A stretch of DNA of 64,000 bases, taken from positions 293,788 to 357,787 of the forward strand of contig NZ_JASJOO010000006.1 in the NCBI RefSeq assembly GCF_030070105.1, given 5' to 3'. Below the pieces are notes generated by a model. It had not been told where the DNA came from. It was given only the letters and a program-made list of their open reading frames with translations, and did not search any database. Below, piece after piece: positions 17,739-27,651 of this stretch. The DNA comes from Bermanella sp. WJH001. Lineage in GTDB: Bacteria > Pseudomonadota > Gammaproteobacteria > Pseudomonadales > Oceanobacteraceae. How positions within the stretch are numbered: position 1 is the first letter of the stretch; the number at the start of each line of letters is the position of its first letter. Both the position numbers and the translations under genes were made by a program.

Positions 17739-18953
17739 ATGGCGTCTTATATTGAAAGTATTCAAGAAAACCAGCCAAAAGAAGGGCTGCGTCAAGCATT
17801 TGAGCTCTTTAATCAAATGTCCGAACAACTTACTGACAGTTACAGTAAATTAGAAAGTCAGGTGCAATTATTATCTGGGGAGCTGGCTGAAGTCAGTGCC
17901 GCTCGGATGAAAGAGTTAAAAGAAAAAGAACGTTTAGCTGATCGTTTGCATAGCTTGTTGCAACTATTGCCTGGTGGCGTAGTGGTGTTAGACGGAAATG
18001 GCCGTGTGCAAGAAAGTAATCGAGCAGCCCACGCCATGTTGCATCATGAAGGTTTGCAAGGGCAATTGTGGCGTGATGTGATTAGCCAATATTTTCGCCC
18101 TCGTGAAGATGATGGCCATGAAGTATCACTTATAAATGGTCGCCGCCTGAGTATTCAAACATCGAGCTTAGAAAACGAGCCAGGGCAAATAGTGTTAATG
18201 ACAGATCAAACAGAAACACGGGATCTGCAAGCAAAACTAGCCCGGCATCAGCGTTTAATGGCCATGGGAAAAATGGTTGCAAGTCTTGCGCATCAAGTAC
18301 GAACCCCTCTTTCAGGCGCCATGTTATACAGCCAGCATCTAGCCAGTAGCGATTTAGATGCAGATACTCGAATTAAATTTTCAAAAAAACTGGGCCGTCA
18401 ATTAAAAAATATTGAAGCGCAAGTGCGCGACATGCTGATTTTTGCAAGAGGCAGTGCACCTTTAAATAAACTGCTCAAGCAAGATGATTTAATAAAATTA
18501 ATCTGCGAAGCTAAAAATATATTGCATAAGCAGTTTCAAGCACAAATTGAAATAAGCAGCGAATATTCAGATTGCAAAATACAGTGTCACCAAGAAAGCC
18601 TCATTGGTGCGATTCAAAATTTGATTTCAAATGGCATTGAAGCCGCAGAAGAATGCACCTCTCAAGCAAAAATTCGAGTACACATCACTCAGCAAAAAAA
18701 CTTTCTTACAATATCAGTTTGCGATAACGGCCCAGGCTTAAAAGCCAGTGAGTCGGATAAAATGACCGAACCGTTTTATACCACAAAAAGTAATGGCACC
18801 GGACTGGGTTTACCAGTGGTGAATGCTGTTGTGCGTGCGCATTATGGCAAATTAACCTTTTTTAATCATGAACAGGGCGGTGCATGTTTTGTTATGTCTT
18901 TGCCTATCAGCCATCAAGCAGTTAATAAGGAGATGAGCCGTGAATCCATTTAA
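17739..18953 (+). CDS. fleS: Flagellar sensor histidine kinase FleS (FlrB)
   Basis: 404 residues from ATG 17739. An in-frame TTG at 17706 has no ribosome site, while GGAG lies just before 17739. The N-terminus is helical. A PAS-like segment lies near 75-170 (LPGGVVVLDGNGRVQESNRA). The HisKA box with the phospho-acceptor His is ASLAHQVRTPLSGAM. The ATPase has N and G boxes (NLISNGIEAAEE, CDNGPGLKA, GTGLGLPVVNAV). No membrane segment is seen, so the kinase is cytosolic. It phosphorylates FleR, whose gene overlaps by 14 bases. It is the second tier of the polar flagellar cascade. Confidence 0.95.
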   Translation: MASYIESIQENQPKEGLRQAFELFNQMSEQLTDSYSKLESQVQLLSGELAEVSAARMKELKEKERLADRLHSLLQLLPGGVVVLDGNGRVQESNRAAHAMLHHEGLQGQLWRDVISQYFRPREDDGHEVSLINGRRLSIQTSSLENEPGQIVLMTDQTETRDLQAKLARHQRLMAMGKMVASLAHQVRTPLSGAMLYSQHLASSDLDADTRIKFSKKLGRQLKNIEAQVRDMLIFARGSAPLNKLLKQDDLIKLICEAKNILHKQFQAQIEISSEYSDCKIQCHQESLIGAIQNLISNGIEAAEECTSQAKIRVHITQQKNFLTISVCDNGPGLKASESDKMTEPFYTTKSNGTGLGLPVVNAVVRAHYGKLTFFNHEQGGACFVMSLPISHQAVNKEMSRESI

Positions 18954-20346
18954 AATGTTAATCGTTGAGGACGATAGCCAGTTGCGTGACGCTATTGTTG
19001 ATACTCTGCAATTACAAAAAATTAAAACCTTTGAAGCCAGTAGTGCTGAAGAGGCCATGCTGTTTTTACAAAAGCAATCGGTTGATATGATTTTATCCGA
19101 TATTAGCATGGGGGCATTATCAGGTTTTGATTTACTTAATCATGTTAAAAGCCAATATCCATCCATTCCCATGGTTTTAATGACAGCGTTTGGCGAAGTA
19201 GAAAAAGCGGTGCAAGCCATTCAACAGGGGGCAATGGATTATTTAGTGAAACCCTTTGAAGTGAGCGTATTGGTTGAAACCGTCAATCAGTTTCGTCATC
19301 AAACCAGTGACGAGGCAAAAAGTAATGAACCTGTGGCGCAAGATCCTTCAAGTCGTGCATTACTTAAATTGGCGAAGCAAGTGGCCGATAGTGAAGCCAC
19401 AGTGTTAATTAGTGGCGAAAGTGGCACAGGCAAAGAAGTGTTAGCACGTTATATTCATCAAAACAGCCCACGTAAGAGTGGACCTTTTATAGCGATTAAT
19501 TGTGCTGCGATTCCCGAAAATATGCTTGAGTCCACTTTATTTGGTTATGAAAAAGGCGCGTTTACAGGGGCCTATAACAGTATGCCAGGTAAATTTGAGC
19601 AGGCCCAAGGAGGCACTTTACTGTTAGATGAAATCAGTGAAATGGAAATTGGCTTGCAAGCAAAATTATTACGGGTGCTACAAGAGCGCGAAGTTGAACG
19701 TTTAGGTGGTCGTAAAACCATTTCATTAGATGTGCGTATATTGGCCACAACTAACCGTAATTTAATGGAATATGTAAATGAGAAAAAATTCCGCGAAGAT
19801 TTATATTACCGTTTAAGCGTGTTTCCTTTGCAATGGAAATCCCTGCGTCAACGCTCGCAAGATTTATTACCCATTGCTGAGCGACTTTTGCATAAACATT
19901 GTAAAAAGCAAAATAAGCCCACACTCATATTTGATGAAAGTGCACAACAAAAATTACAACAACATAGCTGGCCCGGTAATGTCCGTGAATTAGATAATGT
20001 GATTCAACGTGCACTTATTATTCAAACCGGTCATAGCATTACCGCAAGTGATATTGTTTTAAATGTTGATGCTCAGGCATCACCTCAGGTGACGCAAAAT
20101 AACCCATTTGAAGGCTTAGATATGCCCATTTCTCAGGAATCAGTGGCATCAGTTACAAGTCCTGCCGATGGTTTGGGTGATAATTTAAAACAGCGTGAAT
20201 ACACGTTGATTTTAGATGCGCTCAAACATGAGAAAAATAAAAAACGTGCCGCAGAAAAACTGGGCATTAGCCCAAGAACATTACGTTATAAAATGGCTCA
20301 AATGCGTGAGCAAGGTATCGATATTCAATCCAATTTAATGTTCTAA
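18940..20346 (+). CDS. fleR: Flagellar response regulator FleR (FlrC), sigma-54 activator
   Basis: 468 residues with a GTG start; AAGGAG (18927-18932) is 7 bases upstream. The receiver domain begins MLIVEDD, its phospho-acceptor Asp is in MILSDISMG, and TAFG and VKPF follow. The AAA+ domain has [14 protein letters not shown] and [14 protein letters not shown] Fis-type HTH ends the protein (KKRAAEKLGISPRTLRYKM). FleR~P activates class III sigma-54 genes such as the fliE and fliK units. The gene lies in an operon with fleS. Confidence 0.96.
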   Translation: MNPFKMLIVEDDSQLRDAIVDTLQLQKIKTFEASSAEEAMLFLQKQSVDMILSDISMGALSGFDLLNHVKSQYPSIPMVLMTAFGEVEKAVQAIQQGAMDYLVKPFEVSVLVETVNQFRHQTSDEAKSNEPVAQDPSSRALLKLAKQVADSEATVLISGESGTGKEVLARYIHQNSPRKSGPFIAINCAAIPENMLESTLFGYEKGAFTGAYNSMPGKFEQAQGGTLLLDEISEMEIGLQAKLLRVLQEREVERLGGRKTISLDVRILATTNRNLMEYVNEKKFREDLYYRLSVFPLQWKSLRQRSQDLLPIAERLLHKHCKKQNKPTLIFDESAQQKLQQHSWPGNVRELDNVIQRALIIQTGHSITASDIVLNVDAQASPQVTQNNPFEGLDMPISQESVASVTSPADGLGDNLKQREYTLILDALKHEKNKKRAAEKLGISPRTLRYKMAQMREQGIDIQSNLMF

Positions 20347-20369
20347 CAAAGTAGTAAACAAATTTTAAA

Positions 20370-20386
20370 TTGGCCTGTGTTATGCA
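20370..20386 (+). promoter_or_regulatory. Sigma-54 promoter of the fliE operon
   Basis: TTGGCCTGTGTTATGCA has GG at 20372-20373 and GC at 20384-20385. Predicted start is near 20397, leaving a leader of about 100 bases before fliE. Confidence 0.83.
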
Positions 20387-20418
20387 ATTAACACTTACGA
20401 ATGGAAAAAATGTCAGGA

Positions 20419-20480
20419 AGACGTCTAACAGGGACGTCTAGGCAGGGAAGCTGCCAACGGATGGCATTTTTTTGGCAGCT
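20419..20480 (+). promoter_or_regulatory. Structured leader of fliE mRNA, possible CsrA/RsmA target or attenuator
   Basis: Hairpin 1 pairs AGACGTC (20419-20425) with GACGTCT (20433-20439) around the loop TAACAGG. Hairpin 2 pairs TGCCA (20452-20456) with TGGCA (20462-20466) around ACGGA and is followed by seven T residues. A competing fold pairs AGCTGCCA (20449-20456) with TGGCAGCT (20473-20480). GGA-type loop motifs are typical of CsrA/RsmA sites. Hairpin 2 plus the T run also looks like a small terminator. Confidence 0.5.
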
Positions 20481-20497
20481 AATGAATGAGGTGAAAC

Positions 20498-20893
20498 ATG
20501 GTAGATAGAGCCGATATAAACAGTGTCCTATCCCAATTGCGCCAAGTACGCTCACAAATACAAGAGCCTAATCGTGCAGAACTGTCTGCGGCAGACCGCC
20601 TAACTGAAGAGGTGGCCAAGCTACAAAATCAAAGTGCAAATTACCCGGATATCAAAGCCGATCCAAATGTGCCTGATTTTAAAACTATGTTTGGTAATGC
20701 CATTAATAATGTGAATGAACAGCAACAAAAAAGTTCAGAGTTACGCACCCGATTCGAAAAAGGTGATCCTATGGTTGATTTGCCAGAGGTCATGATTGCG
20801 GCACAAAAAGCCAGTGTATCCTTTGATGCAATGAAAGAAGTGCGTAATAAATTGGTCGATGCTTACAAAGACATTATGAATATGCCGGTATAA
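20498..20893 (+). CDS. fliE: Flagellar hook-basal body protein FliE
   Basis: 131 residues, a little longer than usual (about 105-115). The conserved C-terminus is present (KASVSFDAMKEVRNKLVDAYKDI, residues about 106-128), ending in the NMPV motif. FliE joins the MS ring to the proximal rod and is the first rod protein exported. It heads the fliEFGHIJ operon behind a sigma-54 promoter and a structured leader. GAGGTGAAAC precedes the ATG. Confidence 0.93.
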   Translation: MVDRADINSVLSQLRQVRSQIQEPNRAELSAADRLTEEVAKLQNQSANYPDIKADPNVPDFKTMFGNAINNVNEQQQKSSELRTRFEKGDPMVDLPEVMIAAQKASVSFDAMKEVRNKLVDAYKDIMNMPV

Positions 20894-20964
20894 AAATAGG
20901 TGTACGTGTTTTGATTTTTGTTCATTTTTTATTTCACAGACAACCGTAGTAAAGGTTACATCTA

Positions 20965-22710
20965 ATGGCCACAGATAACGTACCGGCAGAGACAGGGGAT
21001 AACTTTCCCACAGAGTCCGACCCTAATGTAAGTGATTCATCAGAAAGTTTTAATGATTCACTTCCGGATGCCATGGATGCCAGTGAAATAAACCCAATTA
21101 TGATGGGCTTTAATAAGCTCACCATCGTACGCCAAGTAGCCTTATTAATTGGCTTTGCAGGTTTATTAGCCTTAGGTATTGGTGTGGTAATTTGGTCGCA
21201 AGAGACTCAATACCGCCCGTTAATTAGTAACCTTGAAGACTTTAACGCAAAAGAAATTCTCGCCATCTTAGATCAAACTGGCATTGATTATCGCATCAAT
21301 CCCACCTCAGGCATTGTCACCGTACCCGAAACCGACATTCATGAAGCACGTTTAGCCCTAGCGCCTGTATTAGCAGAAGTGGATGACAGCGTTGGCCTTG
21401 AATTGTTGGATAAAGAACAGGGTTTAGGCACCAGTCAATTCATTGAAAGCGCTCGCTACCGTCGTGGTTTAGAAGGTGAATTAGCGCGTACCATTGCAAG
21501 TTTACAAAGTGTGCGTAATGCCAGAGTGCATTTGGCATTGCCTAAGCAATCGGTTTTTGTGCGAGATGACCGAGAACCAAGGGCCTCTGTATTTTTAGAA
21601 ATATACGGTGGAAAAGGTTTAAAGCAAGCGCAGGCAGAGGCCATCATAAATTTAGTGGCCAGCAGTATTCCTGAGTTACCGGTTGAGAATGTGACGCTTG
21701 TAGATCAGAAAGGAAACTTACTAAGTAAAGATGATAAATCCACAGAGGACTTATTAGCCGCTAAACAATATGAATTTACCCGCAAACTGGAAGACAATTT
21801 AAATCAACGTGTGCAGCGCATTTTAGAACCCGTATTAGGCGCGGATAACTTCCAAGCGGAAGTCAGTGCTGATTTAGACTTTACCGCCGTTGAGCAAACA
21901 CAAGAACTTTACAACCCTGATTTAATCGCTTTACGCAGTGAGCAAACCTTAGACGAAGAAAGTCTAAACAAGGTCGACGGTGGTGTCCCAGGAGCATTAT
22001 CAAACCAACCGCCGGGGGCTGCAGAGGCACCAGAGGTGGCAAACGGTGGTGAACAAGGTCAAGGTCAACCGATTGAGCGTCGCAGTGAAGCCACACGTAA
22101 CTATGAAGTTGACCGGACTTTGAGTCATACTCAACATCAGGTGGGCAAGGTACGCCGCGTAACGGTGTCGGTAGCGGTCAATGATCGTGCGCGAATGAAC
22201 CCTCAAACCGGTGTAACTGAGGCCGTCACTTGGAGTCAAGAAGAGCTAACACGTCTTGAGTTACTGGTGAAAGATGCGGTGGGTTTCAACGCCGCTCGTG
22301 GTGATAGTGTCAGTGTCATCAATAGTGCTTTCTTAGGTGGACCACAAGAACTGGGAGAACCTGATTTCTGGCGTCAGCCTTGGTTCTGGGAAATTGTGAA
22401 ACAAGTGTTGGCCGGTATATTCTTGTTGATCGTGATCTTTGGTGTGATTCGTCCGATTGTTCGTAATCTTATTGAACGCGGCAAAATGGATGAAAACGCA
22501 GAAATCGAAGGCGAATTGGATGAGCTTGGAAATGGTGATGATTTATTTGGCGATGATAAAGTCACGTTAGCCGGTGCCGATGAGTTCTTATTGCCTGGGG
22601 CAAGCGAAGGATTTGAACGTCAACTTGATGCGCTTAAAGGGTTAATTGCAGAAGATCCAGCTAGGGTGGCGCAAGCATTTAAGAAATGGGTGAACAATGC
22701 CGAAGGATGA
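20965..22710 (+). CDS. fliF: Flagellar MS-ring protein FliF
   Basis: 581 residues. The cytoplasmic N-terminus is acidic. The first membrane helix is near residues 54-74 (LLIGFAGLLALGIGVVIW). Periplasmic ring-building motifs follow (YRPLISNLEDFNAKEILAIL, ARVHLALPKQSVF). The second helix is near 475-497 (LAGIFLLIVIFGVIRPIV), and the C-terminal tail binds FliG. Length fits the family (about 550-600). FliF builds the ring in the inner membrane on which export gate and switch assemble. Its 3' end overlaps fliG by 14 bases. Confidence 0.97.
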   Translation: MATDNVPAETGDNFPTESDPNVSDSSESFNDSLPDAMDASEINPIMMGFNKLTIVRQVALLIGFAGLLALGIGVVIWSQETQYRPLISNLEDFNAKEILAILDQTGIDYRINPTSGIVTVPETDIHEARLALAPVLAEVDDSVGLELLDKEQGLGTSQFIESARYRRGLEGELARTIASLQSVRNARVHLALPKQSVFVRDDREPRASVFLEIYGGKGLKQAQAEAIINLVASSIPELPVENVTLVDQKGNLLSKDDKSTEDLLAAKQYEFTRKLEDNLNQRVQRILEPVLGADNFQAEVSADLDFTAVEQTQELYNPDLIALRSEQTLDEESLNKVDGGVPGALSNQPPGAAEAPEVANGGEQGQGQPIERRSEATRNYEVDRTLSHTQHQVGKVRRVTVSVAVNDRARMNPQTGVTEAVTWSQEELTRLELLVKDAVGFNAARGDSVSVINSAFLGGPQELGEPDFWRQPWFWEIVKQVLAGIFLLIVIFGVIRPIVRNLIERGKMDENAEIEGELDELGNGDDLFGDDKVTLAGADEFLLPGASEGFERQLDALKGLIAEDPARVAQAFKKWVNNAEG

Positions 22711-23755
22711 ACAAACTCCACCAACTGACGTTGCTAAAGCAAAGCCAAAAGGTGAGCTTTCAAGTTTAGATCATAAAGAGCGCGCGGCGATTCTTCTTAT
22801 GAGCTTAGGTGAAAAAGATGCAGCGGAGCTGTTAAAACACTTAGGGCCAAAAGAAGTGCAAGCAGTGGGCGCAACCATGGCCCAGTTAAAAGATATTACT
22901 CAGTCACAAGTTGAGGGTGTGGTAGCTGAGTTTTTAGATAGTCTTTCTGGTCAAACCGGTTTAGGCCTAGGTGCAGACGAATACATTCGTAACATGCTGA
23001 CCCAGGCGTTAGGTTCAGATAAGGCCGGTGGTTTAATAGACCGTATTTTATTAGGCGGTAATACCACAGGTCTTGATACATTAAAGTGGATGGAAAGCCG
23101 AGCGGTTGCTGATGTTATTAGGCACGAGCATCCACAAATTCAAGCCATTGTTATCGCCTATTTAGAGAGTGATCAAGCGGCAGAGATTCTTTATAACTTT
23201 GATGAAAAAGTCCGATTAGACATCATGATGCGAGTGGCATCATTACAAGCCGTGCAACCCGCTGCCCTGCAAGAATTAAACGATATTCTTGAAAAACAAT
23301 TCTCCGGTAATCAAGGTCAGCAAACCACTGCAATGGGTGGTGTGAAAGTATCGGCTGGCATTATTAATAATCTAGATAGTACTTTAAGTGGTGAACTACT
23401 CGATCAAATTAAAGAAGTGGACGAAGAGCTTGGGGTACAAATACAAGACCTTATGTTCGTGTTTGAAAATCTTAATGAAGTGGACGACCGTGGTATTCAA
23501 GTGCTTCTACGGGAAGTGTCTGGTGATCTGTTAACCATTGCACTCAAAGGTGCTGATGAAGACCTTAAAGAGAAAATATTCCGCAATATGTCAAAACGTG
23601 CAGCCGAACTATTGCGTGATGACCTTGAAGCGAAAGGTCCGGTTAAAGTCAGTGAAGTTGAAGGTGCACAAAAAGAAATTCTCGCCATTGCACGGCGCAT
23701 GGCAGATGCAGGCGAAATTGTTCTAGGTGGTGCCGGCGGCGAGCAAATGCTTTAG
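22697..23755 (+). CDS. fliG: Flagellar motor switch protein FliG
   Basis: 352 residues, slightly longer than usual because of a charged N-terminal lead (PKDEQTPPTDVAKAKPKGEL). Conserved parts are KERAAILLMSLGEKDAAELL, the middle EHPQIQAIVIAYL repeat and the charged C-terminal torque helix (LFRNMSKRAAELL-like, ARRMADAGEIVLGG). FliG contacts MotA-type stators and sets rotation direction. It overlaps fliF. Confidence 0.97.
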   Translation: MPKDEQTPPTDVAKAKPKGELSSLDHKERAAILLMSLGEKDAAELLKHLGPKEVQAVGATMAQLKDITQSQVEGVVAEFLDSLSGQTGLGLGADEYIRNMLTQALGSDKAGGLIDRILLGGNTTGLDTLKWMESRAVADVIRHEHPQIQAIVIAYLESDQAAEILYNFDEKVRLDIMMRVASLQAVQPAALQELNDILEKQFSGNQGQQTTAMGGVKVSAGIINNLDSTLSGELLDQIKEVDEELGVQIQDLMFVFENLNEVDDRGIQVLLREVSGDLLTIALKGADEDLKEKIFRNMSKRAAELLRDDLEAKGPVKVSEVEGAQKEILAIARRMADAGEIVLGGAGGEQML

Positions 23756-23804
23756 GGTTAGACAAAAGGCATTTTTATGAAATTGTTTTTAGAGTGCAGT
23801 CAAC

Positions 23805-25089
<1,285 letters not shown>

Positions 25090-25100
<11 letters not shown>

Positions 25101-26451
25101 ATCCTTAAATTGGCTAAAACAAACAGGTGAGTATCAATGTCAGCCAGTGGTATCGGGGCAATTAACCAGAATGGTTGGCCTGACAATGGAAGCGGTTGGC
25201 TGCAAAGTAAAAGTAGGGGATCGTTGCTGGGTCGAACAAGGGCGAGAAAATATCGAAGCAGAAGTGGTGGGGTTTGACCGCGAAAAATTCTTTTTAATGC
25301 CAATCGAACCGGTGCAAGGTTTATCACCCGGAGCAAAAGTCACCCCGATTCTTGATGGCGATCAAATTCCCGCAGGGTTTGGTTTATTAGGACGCGTTTT
25401 AAATGGCGCAGGAAGGCCGCTTGATGGTCTTGGTGATATTGTCAGTAATGAATACATCAGCCTTGAAGGCAAAATCATCAACCCTATGCAGCGTGCCCCC
25501 ATACGCGAAACCATGGATGTGGGAATACGGGCCATCAATGCACTTTTAACCGTGGGGCGTGGTCAACGCATGGGATTATTTGCAGGCTCTGGTGTGGGTA
25601 AAAGTATGTTACTGGGTATGATGACCCGCTTTACCACCGCCGACATTGTAGTCGTGGGTTTGGTGGGGGAGCGTGGCCGAGAAGTACAAGAATTCATTCA
25701 AGATATACATGGTGAAGAAGGCTTAAAGCGCGCAGTGGTTGTAGCCAGCCCTGCTGATGACTCCCCTATCATGCGTATGCGTGCCGCCTCATTAAGCACC
25801 GCGATAGCGGAATATTTTCGTGATGAAGGCAAAGATGTTTTATTGTTAATGGACAGTTTAACTCGTTATGGCCAAGCACAACGGGAAGTGGCATTAGCGG
25901 TGGGTGAACCCCCAGCCACAAAAGGGTATCCACCTTCTGTATTTGCTAAAATTCCTAAATTAGTTGAGCGAACTGGCAATGGGCCACCAGGTGGTGGCTC
26001 AATTACCGCATTTTATACGGTGCTCACAGAAGGCGATGACCTGCAAGACCCCATTGCCGATTCGGCGCGGGCGATACTAGATGGTCACGTGGTATTAAGT
26101 CGCCGTTTAGCAGAAGAAGGCCAATACCCAGCCATTGATGTGGAGGCATCCATTAGCCGAGCCATGCCACAAATTGTAGATGCTGTGACCTTGAAATCAG
26201 CTCAGCGATTTAAGTACCTCTATAGCTTGTATCAACAAAACAAAGATTTAATCAGCGTGGGTGCCTATAACCCAGGAAGCAACCCAGAGCTAGATCTAGC
26301 TGTGCGATTGAATCCCGTGATGAAAGCCTATTTGGCCCAAGACTTAAATCAATCACTGAGCCTTAAAGAGAGTATGGAAGGCTTAACCATGATATTAAAC
26401 GAAGCATTAGGACGGCGAGCTGAACCACAAGGAGCACCTGAAGCGCAATGA
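25090..26451 (+). CDS. fliI: Flagellum-specific ATPase FliI
   Basis: 453 residues from ATG 25090, with AAAGG 9 bases upstream. The longer frame from 25063 would add nine residues that only read fliH tail sequence. Walker A is FAGSGVGKSML. Walker B is VLLLMDSLTRYGQAQREV and the GEPPATKGYPPSVF segment is typical. FliI is the hexameric ATPase of the flagellar type III export gate, working with FliH and FliJ. It overlaps fliJ by 4 bases. Confidence 0.97.
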
Positions 26452-26897
26452 GTCGTGAACGTGCCAAACGATTAAAACCCCTTGTTCAGATTGCACAAAA
26501 TGCCGTGAATGAAGCCCTTTCATACATTGGTGCACTGCAACAAAAGCTGCGCAGTGAAGAAGAGAAAAGTCAGACCCTATTAGGGTATCAGCAAGACTAC
26601 CGAGTCAATTTTCAAAACCAAGCCAGCATCAAGGTATCCGGATTACAGATTCAACAATTTGAATCATTTATGCACCAAATAGACGATGCCATTGCCCAGC
26701 AAAACAACCACATCTTCCAAGTAAAAGAACAACTCAAAAAAGCACAGGGCATTTATCAAACCCTCAACCAAAAATTAAAGAGTTATGAAAAGTTAGAAAC
26801 TCGACTTAATGATCAGGCAATAGCGTCAGAAAACCAACAGATGCAGAAATTTTTAGATGAAATTGGTGCACAACTTCATCGTCTTCATAGCTCATAA
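26448..26897 (+). CDS. fliJ: Flagellar export protein FliJ
   Basis: 149 residues, nearly all helical coiled coil, the FliJ hallmark (normally about 147 residues). It starts MSRERAKRLKPLVQIAQNAV. FliJ is the stalk that links the FliI ring to FlhA. It is the last gene of the fliE operon core. Sequence identity between FliJ proteins is low, so the call rests on position, length and coiled-coil character. Confidence 0.9.
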   Translation: MSRERAKRLKPLVQIAQNAVNEALSYIGALQQKLRSEEEKSQTLLGYQQDYRVNFQNQASIKVSGLQIQQFESFMHQIDDAIAQQNNHIFQVKEQLKKAQGIYQTLNQKLKSYEKLETRLNDQAIASENQQMQKFLDEIGAQLHRLHSS

Positions 26898-26936
26898 TTA
26901 TTAACAAAAAAAACTTTCTGCCGCCCCCAACATTCC

Positions 26937-27269
26937 ATGTATTACCGTCTAACATTATCAATAAATGAGCTAAAGGCTGTACACATCATGGAAATGGATA
27001 AGATTGACTTGGGTACGCGCTGTACCATAGTCAAAGCAGAGGAACTGCACGGGCAAATGGAAGGCTTGATTCAATCTGGCAATGACATCGAAATACAATC
27101 TGCTGGTATCGAGCAAATTGACACATCTGCTTTACAACTTCTTCTTAGTTTTCATCAAGCATTGGCTAAAGATAACCGAAAATTATCTTGGCCAAATCCA
27201 TCAGAGCAAACAGTTGCCACAGCTAAGCTATTGGGTGTTGATGAATATATTGGATTAAGTGGACACTAA
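26937..27269 (+). CDS. STAS-domain protein at the head of the second chemosensory cluster
   Basis: Up to 110 residues. Start is uncertain: ATG 26937 or ATG 26988 (MEMDKIDLG), neither with a clear ribosome site. The STAS core is visible: CTIVKAEELHGQMEGLIQ and then IEQIDTSALQLLLSFHQAL. A Thr-Ser pair sits where anti-anti-sigma proteins are phosphorylated. It resembles the STAS proteins that precede some cheY-cheA-cheW clusters. It lies 16 bases before cheY. A regulatory input to the CheA beside it is inferred. Confidence 0.7.
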   Translation: MYYRLTLSINELKAVHIMEMDKIDLGTRCTIVKAEELHGQMEGLIQSGNDIEIQSAGIEQIDTSALQLLLSFHQALAKDNRKLSWPNPSEQTVATAKLLGVDEYIGLSGH

Positions 27270-27285
27270 TTCGGGAGAGCAATTT

Positions 27286-27648
27286 ATGGCAAAAATATTA
27301 GCAGTAGATGATTCAGCTTCCATGCGACAAATGGTGAGTTTTACCCTAAAAGGTGCTGGCCATGATGTGATTGAAGCCAGTGATGGTGTAGAGGCATTAA
27401 ACTTTGCAAAAGGGCAAGGTGTCGACCTTGTGCTAAGTGATGTCAATATGCCAAACATGAATGGTATTGAGTTATGCCGTAATTTACGCGAATTACCAAG
27501 CTATAAATTCACGCCAATCTTAATGTTAACCACCGAGTCAGCTGGCGATAAAAAAATGGAAGGTAAAAGCGCAGGAGCGACAGGTTGGATCGTTAAACCG
27601 TTTAATCCTGATCAGTTGCTTACGACCATCAAGAAAGTATTGGGATAA
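27286..27648 (+). CDS. cheY: CheY-type single-domain response regulator of the second chemosensory cluster
   Basis: 120 residues from ATG 27286. GGGAGAG just upstream fixes this start over an in-frame GTG at 27259. The receiver has all the expected parts: DDSASMRQM, phospho-acceptor Asp in VLSDVNMPNMNG, MLTTES and the IVKPF Lys. It is followed after 3 bases by cheA. It differs from the flagellar CheY encoded at 51779 and probably answers to this cluster's CheA. Confidence 0.92.
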   Translation: MAKILAVDDSASMRQMVSFTLKGAGHDVIEASDGVEALNFAKGQGVDLVLSDVNMPNMNGIELCRNLRELPSYKFTPILMLTTESAGDKKMEGKSAGATGWIVKPFNPDQLLTTIKKVLG

Positions 27649-27651
27649 ATC

